64,000 bases of DNA from Engraulis encrasicolus (lineage: Eukaryota > Chordata > Actinopteri > Clupeiformes > Engraulidae), in the NCBI RefSeq assembly GCF_034702125.1, contig NC_085880.1, positions 38,645,730 through 38,709,729 on the forward strand. The letters are read 5' to 3'. Both the position numbers and the translations under genes were made by a program. Numbering within the stretch: position 1 is the stretch's first letter; each line of letters starts with the position of its first letter. Shown here piece after piece: positions 12,349-26,803 of the stretch. The notes below the pieces were generated by a model. That model had not been told where the DNA came from and made no database searches. It saw only the letters and a program-made list of their open reading frames with translations.

Positions 12349-13113
12349 TATTGTTATTCGACCGTTTATTCTTATTTCTTATTCGTGTATTTTTTTATTC
12401 TACCACCCATCATAATGGCAAGAAATCTTCGAGATAGAGAGTCCGTTCCGATGCCAAATTGTTCGGTTCGGTCCGAGGATGTGTGCTTGTACTCAGTTTT
12501 TGGATAACTGGAACTCTCTAGCGCCACCAACAGGAAAACGGTAACTTTTGAACCGTAGGTCCAATTTTCAAAAACTTTGTATCCCTGAAATCCTTGGACC
12601 AAGACGAATCCAACGCACTCTATGACGTCATTTTCCGCCAGGATAGTTTTCCCGCCATTTTGAATTTTGTAAAAATCAATAAAAATGGCGCCCCGCCCAC
12701 AATTCTTGGCGGATCGTCCCGAAATTTTACACACGGCATCTTCAGGCTGAGATACATCTACCCTGAAAGTTGCGGAACGATTTATTGAACCGTCTTTGAA
12801 CAGGAGCCAATCGAATTTGGTGGCGAAGACGCCAAACAGGAAGTGAGCTCATATCTCGGCAACGCCTACTTGTATCACAATAAAAATTGATACACAATAT
12901 CTTCCCCATAGCCAGAGGCTACATACCAATTTTCGTGCAAATTGGACACTGGGGGGCGCCACAATTAGTGAAAAGGTCTTTTAGCTGAAATTGAAGTCGC
13001 CAAACAGGAAGTGAGCTAATATCTCAGCAACGGCTGCTTGTATCAGAACCCAATTTTATACACATAATCAGCACTATCACCAGAGGACACATAATGATTT
13101 TCATGCAAATGCA

Positions 13114-13128
13114 CCACTAGGGGGCGCT
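13114..13128 (+). promoter_or_regulatory. CTCF-like motif in unit 1
   Basis: CCACTAGGGGGCGCT matches the published vertebrate CTCF core (CCASYAGRKGGCRS) at every position. A weaker relative, GGCCACTGGGGGGCGCTA, lies at about 13,568. Occupancy is not known. Confidence 0.55.
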
Positions 13129-13800
13129 ACAATAAGCAAAAATGTGTTTTTTTTTCCATATTGGTCCGTATTGACCTCAATTCATCAAACGCTTGGTATC
13201 GCTGAAATCCTTGGGTCAAGCCGAATCCAACGCACACTATGATGTCATATTTACAGTCATGAATTTCCCGCCATTTGGACATATTCAAAAATCAATAAAA
13301 ATAAAGCTCCGCCCACAATTTTTGTCTGCTCGACCTACAATTTTTTATCAGACCACCATTTGACTATTCTGCACCTATGCTGAAATTTACAGAGCAATAG
13401 CTGAAAGCATCGGCGCACAGCAGCCAATCAAAATTGACAACAAAGACAAATGCACCATCCAAACAGGAAGTTAGCTCATATCTCAGCAACGCCTTGACAG
13501 ATCTTAACGAAATTTCTCACACATGCTCTCCAGTACACCCAGAGGGTACGTACCGAATTCAGTGCAATACGGCCACTGGGGGGCGCTACAGTTAGTGGAA
13601 ATGTGCTTTTGCCAATATGATACATACCAAACAGGAAGTTAGCTCATGTATAAATGGTTAACTATATGCTGTGTATGCATGAAGGGCAGCATATGCATGA
13701 AAGGCAATTCATGCATGAAAGGCAAGGCATGCATGAAGGGCAACGAATGCAAGACGGGCAAGCATACTCCAGCATTTTCTGTGAGGAAATGCAATCTAGT

Positions 13801-15230
13801 TATATTTTTTTATTCTACCACCCATCATAATGGCAAGAAATATTCGAGATAGAGAGTCCGTTCCAATGCCAAATTGTTCGGTTCGGTCCGAGGATGTGTG
13901 CTTGTACTCAGTTTATGGATAACTCGAACTCTCTAGCGCCACCAACAGGAAAACGGTAACTTTTGAACCGTAGGTCCAATTTTCAAAAACTTGGCATCCT
14001 TGGAATCCTTGGACCAAGACGAATCCAACGCACCCTATGACGTCATTTTCCGCCTGGATAGTTTTCCCGTCATTTTGAATTTTGTAAAAATCAATTAAAA
14101 TGGTGCACAGCCCATAATTCTTGGCGGATTGTCCCGAAATTTTACAAACGGCCTCTTCAGACCGAGATACATCTACCCTGAAAGTTGCGGACCGATTAAT
14201 CGAACCGTCTTTGAACAGGAGCCAGATGAATTTGGCGGCGAAGACGCCAAACAGGAAGTGAGCTCATATCTCGGCAACGCCTACTCGTATCACAACAAAA
14301 ATTAATACACAATATCTTCCCTATAGCCAGAGTCTACATACCAATTTTCGTGCAAATGGGACACTGGGGGGCGCCACAATTAGTGAAAATGTATTTTAGC
14401 TAAAATAAAGTCGCCAAACAGGAAGTTAGCCCATATCTCGGCAACGGCTACTTGTATCAGAACCCAATTTTATACACATAATCAGCACTATGTCCAGAGG
14501 ACACTTACCGATTTTCATGCAAATGCACCACTAGGGGGCGCTACAATGACCAAAAATGTGTTTTTTGCCCATATTGGTCCGTATTGACCTCAATTCATCA
14601 AACCCTTGGTATCGATGAAATCCTTGGGTCAAGCCGAATCCAACGCATACTATGATGTCATATTTACCATCATGAATTTCCCGCCATTTTGACATATTCA
14701 AAAATCAATAAAAATTAAGCTCCGCCCACACTTTTTGTCTGCTCGTCCTACAATTTCTATCAGACAATCAATGGACTATTCTGCACCTATGCTGAAATTT
14801 ACAGAGCAATAGCTGAAAGCATCGGCGCACAGCAGCCAATCAAAATTGACAACAAAGACAAACGCACCGTCCAAACAGGAAGTTAGCTTATATCTCGGCA
14901 ACGCCTTGACAGATCTTAACGAAATTTCTCACACATGATCTCCAGGACACCCAGAGGGTACCTACCAAATTCAGTGCAATACGGTCAATGGGGGGCGCTA
15001 AAGTTAGTGGAAATGTGTTTTTGCCAATATGATACATACCAAACAGGAAGTTAGCTCATGTATAGATGGTTAACTGTATGCAGTGTACGCATGAAGGGCA
15101 GCATATGCATGAAGGGCAGCATATGCATGAAGGGCAATTCATGCATGAAAGGCAAGGCATGCATGAAGGGCAACGAATGCAAGACGGGCAAGCATACTCC
15201 AGCATTTTCTGTGAGGAAATGCAATCTAGT
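13801..15230 (+). mobile_element. Non-autonomous helentron unit 2
   Basis: This unit lacks the 5' palindrome and begins directly TATATTTTTTTATTC after the previous AATCTAGT. Its body has the two-module layout: first module near 14,000, second near 14,610, 608 bp apart. It ends in the minisatellite and hairpin. Confidence 0.85.
14528..14542 (+). promoter_or_regulatory. CTCF-like motif in unit 2
   Basis: Same perfect core CCACTAGGGGGCGCT, same strand and same place in the unit as in unit 1. Confidence 0.55.
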
Positions 15231-15238
15231 TATTATTA

Positions 15239-15264
15239 GTATGCTTGCCATGCGGCAAGCATAC
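15239..15264 (+). repeat. 5'-terminal palindrome, unit 3
   Basis: Perfect 11-bp arms around an ATGC loop, preceded by TATTA. Confidence 0.95.
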
Positions 15265-16048
15265 TATTGTTATTCGACCGTTTATTCTTATTTCTTATTC
15301 GTGTATTTTTTTATTCTACCACCCATCATAATGGCAAGAAATCTTCAAGATAGAGAGTCCGTTCCGATGCCAAATTGTTCGGTTCGGTCCGAGGATGTGT
15401 GCTTGTACTCAGTTTATGGATAACTCGAACTCTCTAGCGCCACCAACAGGTCAAATTTGCAAGTACATTACATGCTATAACTTTTGAACCGTAGGTCCAA
15501 TTTTCAAAAACTTGGCATCCCTGGAATCCCTGGACCAAGACGAATCCAACGCACCCTATGACGTCATTTTCCGCCTGGATAGTTTTCCCGCCATTTTGAA
15601 TTTTGTAAAAATCAATAAAAAAGGCGCCCCGCCCACAATTCTTGGCGGATCGTCCCGAAATTTTAGACACGGCATCTTCAGACCGAGATACATCTACTCT
15701 GAAAGTTGCGGACCGATTAATCGAACCGTCTTTGAACAGGAGCCAATCGAATTTGGCGGCGAAGACGCCAAACAGGAAGTGAGCTCATATCTCTGTAACG
15801 CCTACTCGTATCAGGACAAAAATTGATACACAATATCTTCCCTATAGCCAGAGGCTACATACCTATTTTCGTGCAAATTGGACACTGGGTGGCGCCACAA
15901 TTAGTGAAAATGTATTTTAGCTCAAATAAAGTCACCAAACAGGAAGTGAGCTAATATCTCGGCAACGGCTACTTGTATCAGAACCCAATTTTATACACAT
16001 AATCAGCACTATGTCCAGAGGACACGTATCGATTTATATGCAAATGCG

Positions 16049-16063
16049 CCACTAGGGGGCGCT
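16049..16063 (+). promoter_or_regulatory. CTCF-like motif in unit 3
   Basis: Perfect core CCACTAGGGGGCGCT in the shared position and orientation. Confidence 0.55.
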
Positions 16064-16728
16064 ACAATGAGCAAAAATGTGTTTTTTTGCCCATATTGGC
16101 CCGTATTGACCTCAATTCATCAAACCCTTGGTATCGATGAAATCCTTGGGTCAAGCCGAATCCAACGCATACTATGATGTCATATTTACCATCATGAATT
16201 ACCCACCATTTTGACATATTCAAAAATCAATAAAAATGAAGCTCCGCCCACAATTTTGTTCTGCTCCTCCTACAATTTCTATCAGACCACCATTGGACTA
16301 TTCTGCACTGAAATTTACAGAGCAATAGCTGAAAGCATCGGCGCACAGCAGCCAATCAAAATTGACAACAAAGACAAACGCACCGTCCAAACAGGAAGTT
16401 AGCTCATATCTCAGCAACGCCTCGACAGATCTTAACGAAATTTCTCACACATGATCTCCAGTGAACCCAGAGAGTACCTACCAAATTCAGTGCAATACGG
16501 TCAATGGGGGACGCTAACGTTAGTGAAAATGTGTTTTTGCCAATATGATACATACCAAACAGGAAGTTAGCTCATGTATAGATGGTTAACTGTATGCAGT
16601 GTACGCATGAAGGGCAGCATATGCATGAAGGGCAATTCATGCATGAAAGGCAAGGCATGCATGAAGGGCAACGAATGCAAGACGGGCAAGCATACTCCAG
16701 CATTTTCTGTGAGGAAATGCAATCTAGT

Positions 16729-18005
16729 TATATTTTTTTATTCTACCACCCATCATAATGCCAAGAAATCTTTGAAATAGAGAGTCTGTTCCAATGCCAA
16801 ACTGTTCGGTTCGGTCCGAGGATGTGTGCTTGTACTCAGTTTTTGGATAACTCAAACTCTCTAGCGCCACCAGCAGGTCAAAGTTGCAAGTACATGTCAT
16901 GCAGTAACTTTTGAACCGTAGGTACAATTTGCACAAACTTGGCATCCCTGGAATCCTTGGGCCAAGCCGAATCCAATCTATGACGTCATTTTCCGCCTGG
17001 AAAGTTTTTCCGCCATTTTGAATTTTGCGAAAATCAATAAAAATAATGCCCTGCCCACAAATTTTAACCGATCGTCACGAAAATTCAAGGAGGTCATCTT
17101 TAGGCTAAGATACATCTACCCTAAAAGTCCTGGAACGATTGATCAAACCGTCTTTAAACAGGAGCCAATCAAAGTTGGCGGCGAAGACGACAAACAGGAA
17201 GTGAGCTCATATCTCGGCAACGGTTACTTGTATCAGAACCCAACTTTATATTCATCATCAAGACTATCCCCAGAGGAAACATAACAATTTTCGTGTAATT
17301 GCGCCACTAGGGGGCGCTACAATAAGCAAAAATGTGTTTTTGGCCATATTGGCCCGTATTGACCTCAATTCATCAAACGCTTGGTATCGCTGAAATCCTT
17401 GGGTCAAGCCGAATCCAACGCATACTATGATGTCATATTTACAATCATGAATTTCCCGCCATTTTGACATATTCAAAAATCAATGAAAATTAAACTCCGC
17501 CCACAATTTTTGTCTGCTCGTCCTACAATTTTTATCAGACCACCATTGGACTATGTTGCACCTATGCTGAAATTTACAGAGCAATAGCTGAAAGCATCGG
17601 CGCACAGCAGCCAATCAAAATTGACAACAAAGACAAACGCACCGTCCAAACAGGAAGTTAGCTCATATCTCAGCAACGCCTTGACAGATCTTAACGAAAT
17701 TTCTCACGCATGATCTCCAGTACACCCAGAGGGTACCTACCAAATTCAGTGCAATACGGTCACTGGGGGGCGCTAACGTTAGTGAAAATGTGTTTTTGCC
17801 AATATGATACATACCAAACAGGAAGTTAGCTCATGTATAGATGGTTAACTGTATGCTGTGTATACATGAAGGGCAGCATATGCATGAAGGGCAGCATATG
17901 CATGAAGGGCAATTCATGCATGAAAGGCAAGGCATGCATGAAGGGCAACGAATGCAAGACGGGCAAGCATACTCCAGCATTTTCTGTGAGGAAATGCAAT
18001 CTAGT
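16729..18005 (+). mobile_element. Non-autonomous helentron unit 4
   Basis: This unit has no 5' palindrome. It begins TATTTTTTTATTC straight after the previous 3' end and has the two-module body, minisatellite and hairpin. It is the shortest unit at 1,277 bp. Confidence 0.85.
17304..17318 (+). promoter_or_regulatory. CTCF-like motif in unit 4
   Basis: Perfect core CCACTAGGGGGCGCT in the shared position and orientation. Confidence 0.55.
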
Positions 18006-18013
18006 TCTTATTA

Positions 18014-18311
18014 GTATGCTTGCCATGCGGCAAGCATACTATTGTTATTGTACCGTTTATTCTTATTCTTCTTATTATTAGTATGCTTGCCGCATGGCAA
18101 GCATACTATTGTTATTGTACCGTTTATTAGTATGCTTGCCATGCGGCAAGCATACTATTGTTATTGTACCGTTTATTAGTATGCTTGCCATGCGGCAAGC
18201 ATACTATTGTTATTGTACCGTTTATTCTTATTATTAGTATGCTTGCCATGCGGCAAGCATACTATTGTTATTGTACCGTTTATTAGTATGCTTGCCATGC
18301 GGCAAGCATAC
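18014..18311 (+). repeat. Cluster of six 5'-terminal palindromes, one with flipped loop
   Basis: Palindromes start at 18014, 18081, 18130, 18179, 18237 and 18286, with spacings of 67, 49, 49, 58 and 49 bp. The loop is ATGC in five. In the second (18081-18106) it is GCAT, the exact inversion, while the 11-bp arms stay the same. Confidence 0.95.
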
Positions 18312-18924
18312 TATTGTTATTGTACCCGTTTCCAGATATTATTAATTTTCTCCTTCCGTCTACGAACGGTTCGTTTTGAAGAACCGCTCAAGATAGAAAG
18401 TCCGTTCAAAGACCGAAACGTTCGGCTCGATAATACGACCAGGTTTTGTATTTTTCACAGAGGTACCTCAAACTCTGTAGCGCCACCAGCAGGTCAAAGT
18501 TGCAAGTACATTACATGCTGTAACTTTTGAACCGTTGGTCGGAATTTCAAAAACTTGGTATCCCTGGAATCCTTGGGCCAAGCCGAATCCAATGCACCCT
18601 ATGACGTCATTTTCCGCCTGGAAAGTTTTTCCGCCATTTTGAATTTTGTAAAAATCAATAAAAATGACGCCCCGCCCACAATTTTTGACCGATCGTCACG
18701 AAAATTCCAGGAGGGTATCTTCGGACTGAGATACATCTGCCCTAACAGTCCTGGAACAATTGATCAAACCGTCTTCAAACAGGAGCCAATCAACGTTGGC
18801 GGCAAAGACGCCAAACAGGAAGTGAGCTCATATCTCGGCAACAGCTACTTGTATCACAACCCAATTTCATACACATAATCAGCACTATCTTCAGAGGACA
18901 CGTAAAGATGTTCGTGTAAATGCG

Positions 18925-18939
18925 CCACTAGGGGGCGCT
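18925..18939 (+). promoter_or_regulatory. CTCF-like motif in unit 5
   Basis: Perfect core CCACTAGGGGGCGCT in the shared position and orientation. Confidence 0.55.
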
Positions 18940-19606
18940 ACAATAAGCAAAAATGTGTTTTTGACGATATTAGCCCGTACTGACTTCAATTCATCAAATG
19001 TTTGGTATCGCTGAAATCCTTGGGTCAAGCTGAATCCAACGCATACTATGATTTCATATTTACAATCATGGATTTCCCGCCATTTTGACATATTCAAAAA
19101 TCAATAAAAATTAAGCTCCGCCCACAATTTTTGTCTGCTCGTCCTACAATTTTTGTCAGATAACCATTGGACTATTTTCCACCTATTCTGAAAATTACAG
19201 AGCAATAGCTGAAAGCATCGGCGCACAGCAGCAAATCAAATTTGACAACAAAGACAAACGCACCGTCCAAACAGAAAGTTAGCTCATATCTCAGCAACGC
19301 CTTGACATATCTTAACGAAATTTCTTACACATGATCTCCAGTACACCCAGAGGGTACTTAACGAATTCAGTGCAATACGGCCACTGGGGGGCGCTACAGT
19401 TAGTGAAAATGTGTTTTTGCCAATATGATATATACCAAACAGGAAGTTAGCTCATATCTAGATGGTTAACTGTATGTTGTGTATGCATGAAGGGCAGCAT
19501 GTGCATTAAGGGCAAGTCATGCATGAAGGGCAAGGCATGCATGAAGGGCAACGAATGCAAGACGGGCAAGCATACTCCAGCATTTTCTGTGAGGAAATGC
19601 AATCTA

Positions 19607-19608
<2 letters not shown>

Positions 19609-19672
<64 letters not shown>
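19609..19672. repeat. TTA microsatellite at a unit junction
   Basis: About 21 TTA/ATT repeats lie exactly between the previous 3' end and the next palindrome. Other junctions carry two to five such repeats, so this looks like expansion of the junction sequence. Confidence 0.95.
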
Positions 19673-19673
<1 letters not shown>

Positions 19674-19699
19674 GTATGCTTGCCATGCGGCAAGCATAC
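19674..19699 (+). repeat. 5'-terminal palindrome, unit 6
   Basis: Perfect 11-bp arms, ATGC loop. Confidence 0.95.
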
Positions 19700-20316
19700 T
19701 ATTGTTATTCGACCCGTTTCCGGGTTATTATTTTTAATTTTCTCTTTCCGTCTACGAACGGTTCGTTTTGAAGAACCGCTCAAGGTAGAAAATCCGTTCA
19801 AAGACCGAAACGTTCGGCTCGATAATACGACCAGGATTTGTATTTTTCACAGGGGTACCTCAAACTCTGTAGCGCCACCAGCAGGTCAAAGTTGCAAGTA
19901 CATTACATGCTGTAACTTTTGAACCGTTGGTCGGAATTTCAAAAACTTGGTATCCCTGGAATCCTTGGGCCAAGCCGAATCCAATGCACCCTATGACGTC
20001 ATTTTCCGCCTGGAAAGTTTTTCCGCCATTTTGAATTTTGTCAAAATCAATAAAAATGACGCCCCGCCCACAATTTTTGACCGATCATCACGAAAATTCT
20101 ATGAGGGCATCTTCGGACTGAGATACATCTATCCTAAAAGTCCTGGAACGATTGATCAAACCGTCTTCAAACAGGAGCCAATCAAAGTTGGCGGCGAAGA
20201 CGCCAAACAGGAAGTGAGCTCATATCTCGGCAACGGCTACTTGTATCACAACCCAATTTCATAGGCATAGTCAGCACTATCTTCAGAGGACACGTAAAGA
20301 TTTTCGTGTAAATGCG

Positions 20317-20331
20317 CCACTAGGGGGCGCT
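20317..20331 (+). promoter_or_regulatory. CTCF-like motif in unit 6
   Basis: Perfect core CCACTAGGGGGCGCT in the shared position and orientation. Confidence 0.55.
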
Positions 20332-21014
20332 ACAATAAGCAAAAATGTGTTTTTGCCCATATTGGCCCGTATTGACCTCAATTTATCCAACGCTTGGTAT
20401 CGCTGAAATCCTTGGGTCAAGCCGAATCCAACGCATACTATGATGTCATATTTACAATCATGGATTTCCCGCCATTTTGACATAATCAAAAATCAATAAA
20501 AATGAAGCTCCGCCCACAATGTTTGTCTGCTCGTCCTACAATTTTTATCAGACCACCATTTGACTATTCTGCACCTATGCTGAAAATTACAGAGCAATAG
20601 CTGAAAGCATCGGCGCACAGCAGCAAATCAAATTTGACAACAAAGACAAACGCACCGTCCAAACAGGAAGTTAGCTCATATCTCAGCAACGCCTTGACAC
20701 ATCTTAACGAAATTTCTCACACATGATCTCCAGTACACCCCGAGGGTACGAACCGAATTTAGTTCAATTTGGCCACTGGGGGGCGCTACAGTTAGTGAAA
20801 ATGTGTCTTTGCCAATATGATACATACCAAACAGGAAGTTAGCTCATATCTAGATGGTTAACTGTATGCTGTGTATGCATGAAGGGCAGCATGTGAATTA
20901 AGGGCAAGTCATGCATGAAAGGCAAGGCGTGCATGAAGGGCAACGAATGCAAGACGGGCAAGCATACTCCAGCATTTTCTGCGAGGAAATGCAATCTAGT
21001 TATTATTATTATTA

Positions 21015-21097
21015 GTATGCTTGCCAGCGGCAAGCATACTATTGTTATTCCCCCGTTTATTATTATTATTAGTATGCTTGCCGCATGGCAAGCATAC
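21015..21097 (+). repeat. Two 5'-terminal palindromes of copy 1
   Basis: The first (21015-21039) has a 3-nt loop, AGC. The second (21072-21097) has the flipped loop GCAT. Spacing is 57 bp. Confidence 0.95.
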
Positions 21098-21719
21098 TAT
21101 TGTTATTGTACCGTTTATTCTTATTCCTCTTATTATTATTATATTTTTTTATTCTACCACCCATCATAATGGCAAGAAATCTTCGAAATAGAGAGTCCGT
21201 TCTAATGCCAAACTGTTCGGTTCGGTCCGAGGATGTGTGCTTGTACTCAGTTTTTGGATAACTCGAACTCTCTAGCGCCACCGGCAGGTCAAAGTTGCAA
21301 GTACATTACATGCTGTAACTTTTGAACCGTTGGTCGGAATTTCAAAAACTTGGTATCCCTGGAATTCTTGGGCCAAGCCGAATCCAATGCACACTATGAC
21401 GTCATTTTCCGCCTGGAAAGTTTTTCCGCCATTTTGAATTTTGTAAAAATCAATAAAAATGATGCCACGCCAACAATTTTAGTCCCATTGTCACGATTTT
21501 TTTGTGAGGGCATCTTCGGACTGAGGCACATCTACCCCGAAAGTCCTGGAACAATTGATTAAACCGGCTCCAAACAGGAGCCAATCAAATTTGGCGGCGG
21601 AGACGCCAAACAGGAAGTGAGCTAATATCTCGGCAAAGGTGACTTGTATGAGACCCCAATTTTATACACACAATCAGCACTATCTCCAGAGGACACGTAA
21701 CGATTTTCTTGCAAATGCG

Positions 21720-21734
21720 CCACTAGGGGGAGCT
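21720..21734 (+). promoter_or_regulatory. CTCF-like motif, variant, helentron copy 1
   Basis: Same position as in the short units, but one base changed (GGGGGAGCT for GGGGGCGCT). The change falls at a conserved cytosine of the core, so this one is likely weaker. Confidence 0.4.
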
Positions 21735-22127
21735 ACAATAAGCAAAAATGTGTTTTTGCCAATATTTGCCCGTATTGACCTCAATTAATCAAACGATTGG
21801 TATCACTGAAATCCTTGGGTCAAGCCGAATCCAACGCATACTATGATGTCATATTTACAATCATGGATTTCCCGCCATTTTGACATATTCAAAAATCAAT
21901 AAAAATCAAGCTCCACCCACAATTTTTGTCTGCTTGTCCTACAATTTCTATCAGGCCACCATTGGACTATTCTGCACCTATGCTGAAATTTACAGAGCAA
22001 TAGCTGAAAGCATCGGCGCACAGCAGCCAATCAAAATGGACAACAAAGACAAACGCACCGTCCAAACAGGAAGTTAGCTCATATCTCAGCAACGCCTTGA
22101 CAGATCTTAACGAAATTTCTTACACAT

Positions 22128-24873
<2,746 letters not shown>

Positions 24874-24885
24874 CGGAAGTGACGT
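24874..24885 (+). promoter_or_regulatory. Candidate ETS/CRE promoter motif, copy 1
   Basis: CGGAAGTGACGT is a composite of an ETS core (CGGAAGT) and a CRE-like TGACGT, a combination known from TATA-less vertebrate promoters. It lies about 175 bp upstream of the first splice donor. The motif is identical in copy 2 (46867-46878) and copy 3 (62102-62113), although the surrounding sequence has diverged. The start site itself cannot be placed. Confidence 0.5.
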
Positions 24886-24899
24886 AAAGTGCATTACGG

Positions 24900-25060
24900 C
24901 AAAGTTAGGCTACTGCTGGTTGGCTAGTTGGAGCTTCACAGTTTCCTTCAGACACGGTTTGAGAAACATTGCTGCTTCTAATTGAAAACTTAGAACGAAA
25001 AATTGAAGCTGCATCTTTGGAATAAGTATCAACGGACTTTCACTCACTTCTGGACAACAG
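24900..25060 (+). other. Leader exon 1 (approximate start), helentron copy 1
   Basis: The end of this exon is supported by the donor CAG|GTATGTAAACC at 25061. The same donor appears in copy 2 (47052) and copy 3 (62285). The 5' boundary is inferred from the promoter motif. Confidence 0.5.
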
Positions 25061-25849
25061 GTATGTAAACCGTTAAGCATATTTTAACAGAGGAATTCGG
25101 GGGAGCCTTCGGATCAAGTTTGTTTGTTGGGGGAATGGAGTTTGGTCTCACTTGTTCTGTTTTAAGAAACGTGGCTGCATTCCACAATAGAACAACTGGG
25201 TAGCGTATTAGCAAAGTGGCATAAGTAAACAAACGCCAAACGGGAAAGGGAGATGGTGTTTTTTATGTCGAGGAGGAAGGCATTTAATTTAATACGAGTG
25301 TGAATACATCGAGGCATTGTAGATACCTGATCGGCTACCTGAAAACACACACCGCCATCTTGCAGACCTCCGTTTAACTCAAACCTAGGCCTGCCTACAT
25401 AATGGTGTCGCTTTTGTTCATCTATGTGCTTTGGGTGAATTCTGAAGGATTCTTGCACTACAGCGAGACTTTTCTGACAAGTTTAAGGACTTGCTACCCG
25501 CGCAATTCGTCTCCCCTGTGAAAACGGTTTTCATCTTCCTTATTGTATTTCTAGGTTATCCACTTGTGGGAGATGGTGTGTCTTTTTGTAAGTAAAGCAT
25601 TCGCTAAGAAACCTAAGCCTAGTTAATGACTACAGAGAGGGGTGATAAGTTAACTGTGTTTTCTATGAAGAGGAAAATTGAGACATGGTCTCCTTCTTCT
25701 TCCTAAAAATAAGAGTATGATGATGTTAATTGATTCCTTGTGTCAATGTGAAGGGGCCGATTTAAATGACCTACGCATGAGACACCGCCATTGCACAGTA
25801 GGCCTACACCCCCACTTGATTCTGAATGCACAGCGGGCACGCATCTATT

Positions 25850-25873
25850 TGGTACCTATATATATATATATAT

Positions 25874-25921
<48 letters not shown>
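25850..25921. repeat. TA and TG dinucleotide repeats
   Basis: A short TA run followed by a TG run, inside leader intron 1 of copy 1. Absent from copy 2. Confidence 0.9.
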
Positions 25922-25925
<4 letters not shown>

Positions 25926-26258
25926 TCTCAAATATATAGGCCTATACACACACACATAGAAATGAGTTTTTCATTTATTACCAGCGTTGACGACCTTTGC
26001 CTGATCCGTCGCAATGCACTGTGGGATGTGTAGTGTCGTGACTTGAAAGCTGCGTCCTTGAAATGCATGAAATCGAGAATATTCTCTTATTTCTATAACA
26101 TACCAGTCCCTAAACGTACAAGCATATTTTTTTGTGATAGGCCTACATTGTTTTTGTTTTTGTACATGTAGAATACGAGCATATTTTAAAATCCATTGAA
26201 GTAAGTGTTGAATACAAGTGTTGTCACTTTTATTCAAACAAGAAATTCGAGACATAGG

Positions 26259-26552
26259 GGGTGCATCCCAATATGTGTCCTTGCCTCCTCCACTTGTGCT
26301 TGTCTCCTCGCCCGCCTCCTGGCCCCTCCTCCGTGGAGAAAACGATAAAGTTTCCCAGCTGTCAGCCTCGCCACAACAACTTTTGAGGGACTGTTTTTCA
26401 TTCACCATCCCAATTGCAAATGAGAATAAGACTTTACAATTGAGCTTTTGCAAGATATTGAAATATAATGCTGTTGTCAGTGATGTCATCATGACGAGAA
26501 GCAAGTGGAGGAGGCAAGTGGAGGAGGCAAGGTCACATATTGGGATGCACCC
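26259..26552. mobile_element. 294-bp MITE with an empty site in copy 2
   Basis: Inverted ends GGGTGCATCCCAATATGTG and CACATATTGGGATGCACCC, flanked by AGG on each side (26256-26258, 26553-26555). Copy 2 reads straight through GACATAGGGAAACC at 48091-48104, which is the empty site with a single AGG (48096-48098). A 3-bp duplication fits PIF/Harbinger among others; the superfamily is not certain. Confidence 0.85.
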
Positions 26553-26740
26553 AGGGAAACCCCGATCCAACGTTTCTTCGTTTTGTCACTTCCGGTTTCT
26601 GAACACTCATTGGGCTTGATTGCGTCTCAGCCATTGCTCTGGCGGTGCTTACATTTTGGATTAAATAAAAACACTTTTGGATTTTGTACTTTTAATTTTA
26701 ATCCCAGAATGTATTGTTTTTTTTTCTTTTTTTCTTTCAG

Positions 26741-26803
26741 ATATCCCTTTACTGGTGAGGGGTGTGGAACAGCAATTTGAGTGCCCCCATTTCTGGATAT
26801 TTG
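26741..26803 (+). other. Leader exon 2, helentron copy 1
   Basis: A 63-bp exon between a pyrimidine-rich acceptor (TTTCTTTCAG) and the donor GTAAGCC. It is also 63 bp in copy 2 (48375-48437) and 56 bp in copy 3 (63255-63310). Exon and splice sites are well conserved while the flanking intron differs, which supports a real exon. Confidence 0.7.

Larger units (their letters stand above)
12145..13800 (+). mobile_element. Non-autonomous helentron unit 1 (HINE type)
   Basis: The unit starts with four copies of the 5' palindrome, then the common start TATTTTTTTATTCTACCACC. Two related modules follow, starting near 12,588 and 13,210, each with a CAAG(A/C)CGAATCCAACGCA word. CCAAACAGGAAGT-type words recur at about 12,833, 13,000, 13,457 and 13,627. 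The 3' end has the 18-bp minisatellite and terminal hairpin. There is no coding capacity, so mobilisation would depend on an autonomous helentron. Confidence 0.85.
15231..16728 (+). mobile_element. Non-autonomous helentron unit 3
   Basis: One 5' palindrome at 15239-15264 is followed by the common start and the two-module body. The minisatellite and hairpin close the unit. It differs from units 1 and 2 by point substitutions and small indels. Confidence 0.85.
18006..19608 (+). mobile_element. Non-autonomous helentron unit 5
   Basis: Six 5' palindromes precede a body of a second subtype. After the palindromes it reads CCCGTTTCC and then TTTCTCCTTCCGTC instead of the TTTTTTTATTCTACC start. From about 18,470 it rejoins the common body, minisatellite and hairpin. 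Unit 6 shares this subtype start. Confidence 0.85.
19609..21000 (+). mobile_element. Non-autonomous helentron unit 6
   Basis: It begins with a 60-bp TTA microsatellite at the unit junction, then one palindrome (19674-19699), then the second-subtype start and the common body. It ends in the minisatellite and hairpin, abutting autonomous copy 1. Confidence 0.85.

Noticed and set aside
13646..13852. MKG-type short ORFs in every unit treated as genes
   Set aside because: Open frames follow from an 18-bp repeat (a multiple of three), with no other sign of coding such as a signal peptide or consistent stop. Kept as a finding only.
16849..16880. Second CTCF-like word TAGCGCCACCAGCAGG near the start of each unit
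   Set aside because: It differs from the reverse CTCF core at two or more key positions. Not annotated, although it recurs in most units.
18006..18311. Regular palindromic repeats with short spacers, resembling a CRISPR array
   Set aside because: The spacers are nearly identical to each other, the repeats are the helentron 5' terminus also found singly elsewhere, and the genome is eukaryotic.
12145..22127. Array as a classical satellite
   Set aside because: Units have transposon termini, differ in 5' structure and include full autonomous elements, so they are not a simple satellite monomer. An assembly artefact cannot be excluded without reads.
25971..26570. 199-codon minus-strand open frame
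   Set aside because: It runs across both ends of the 294-bp MITE, which is absent from copy 2, and has no recognisable domain.
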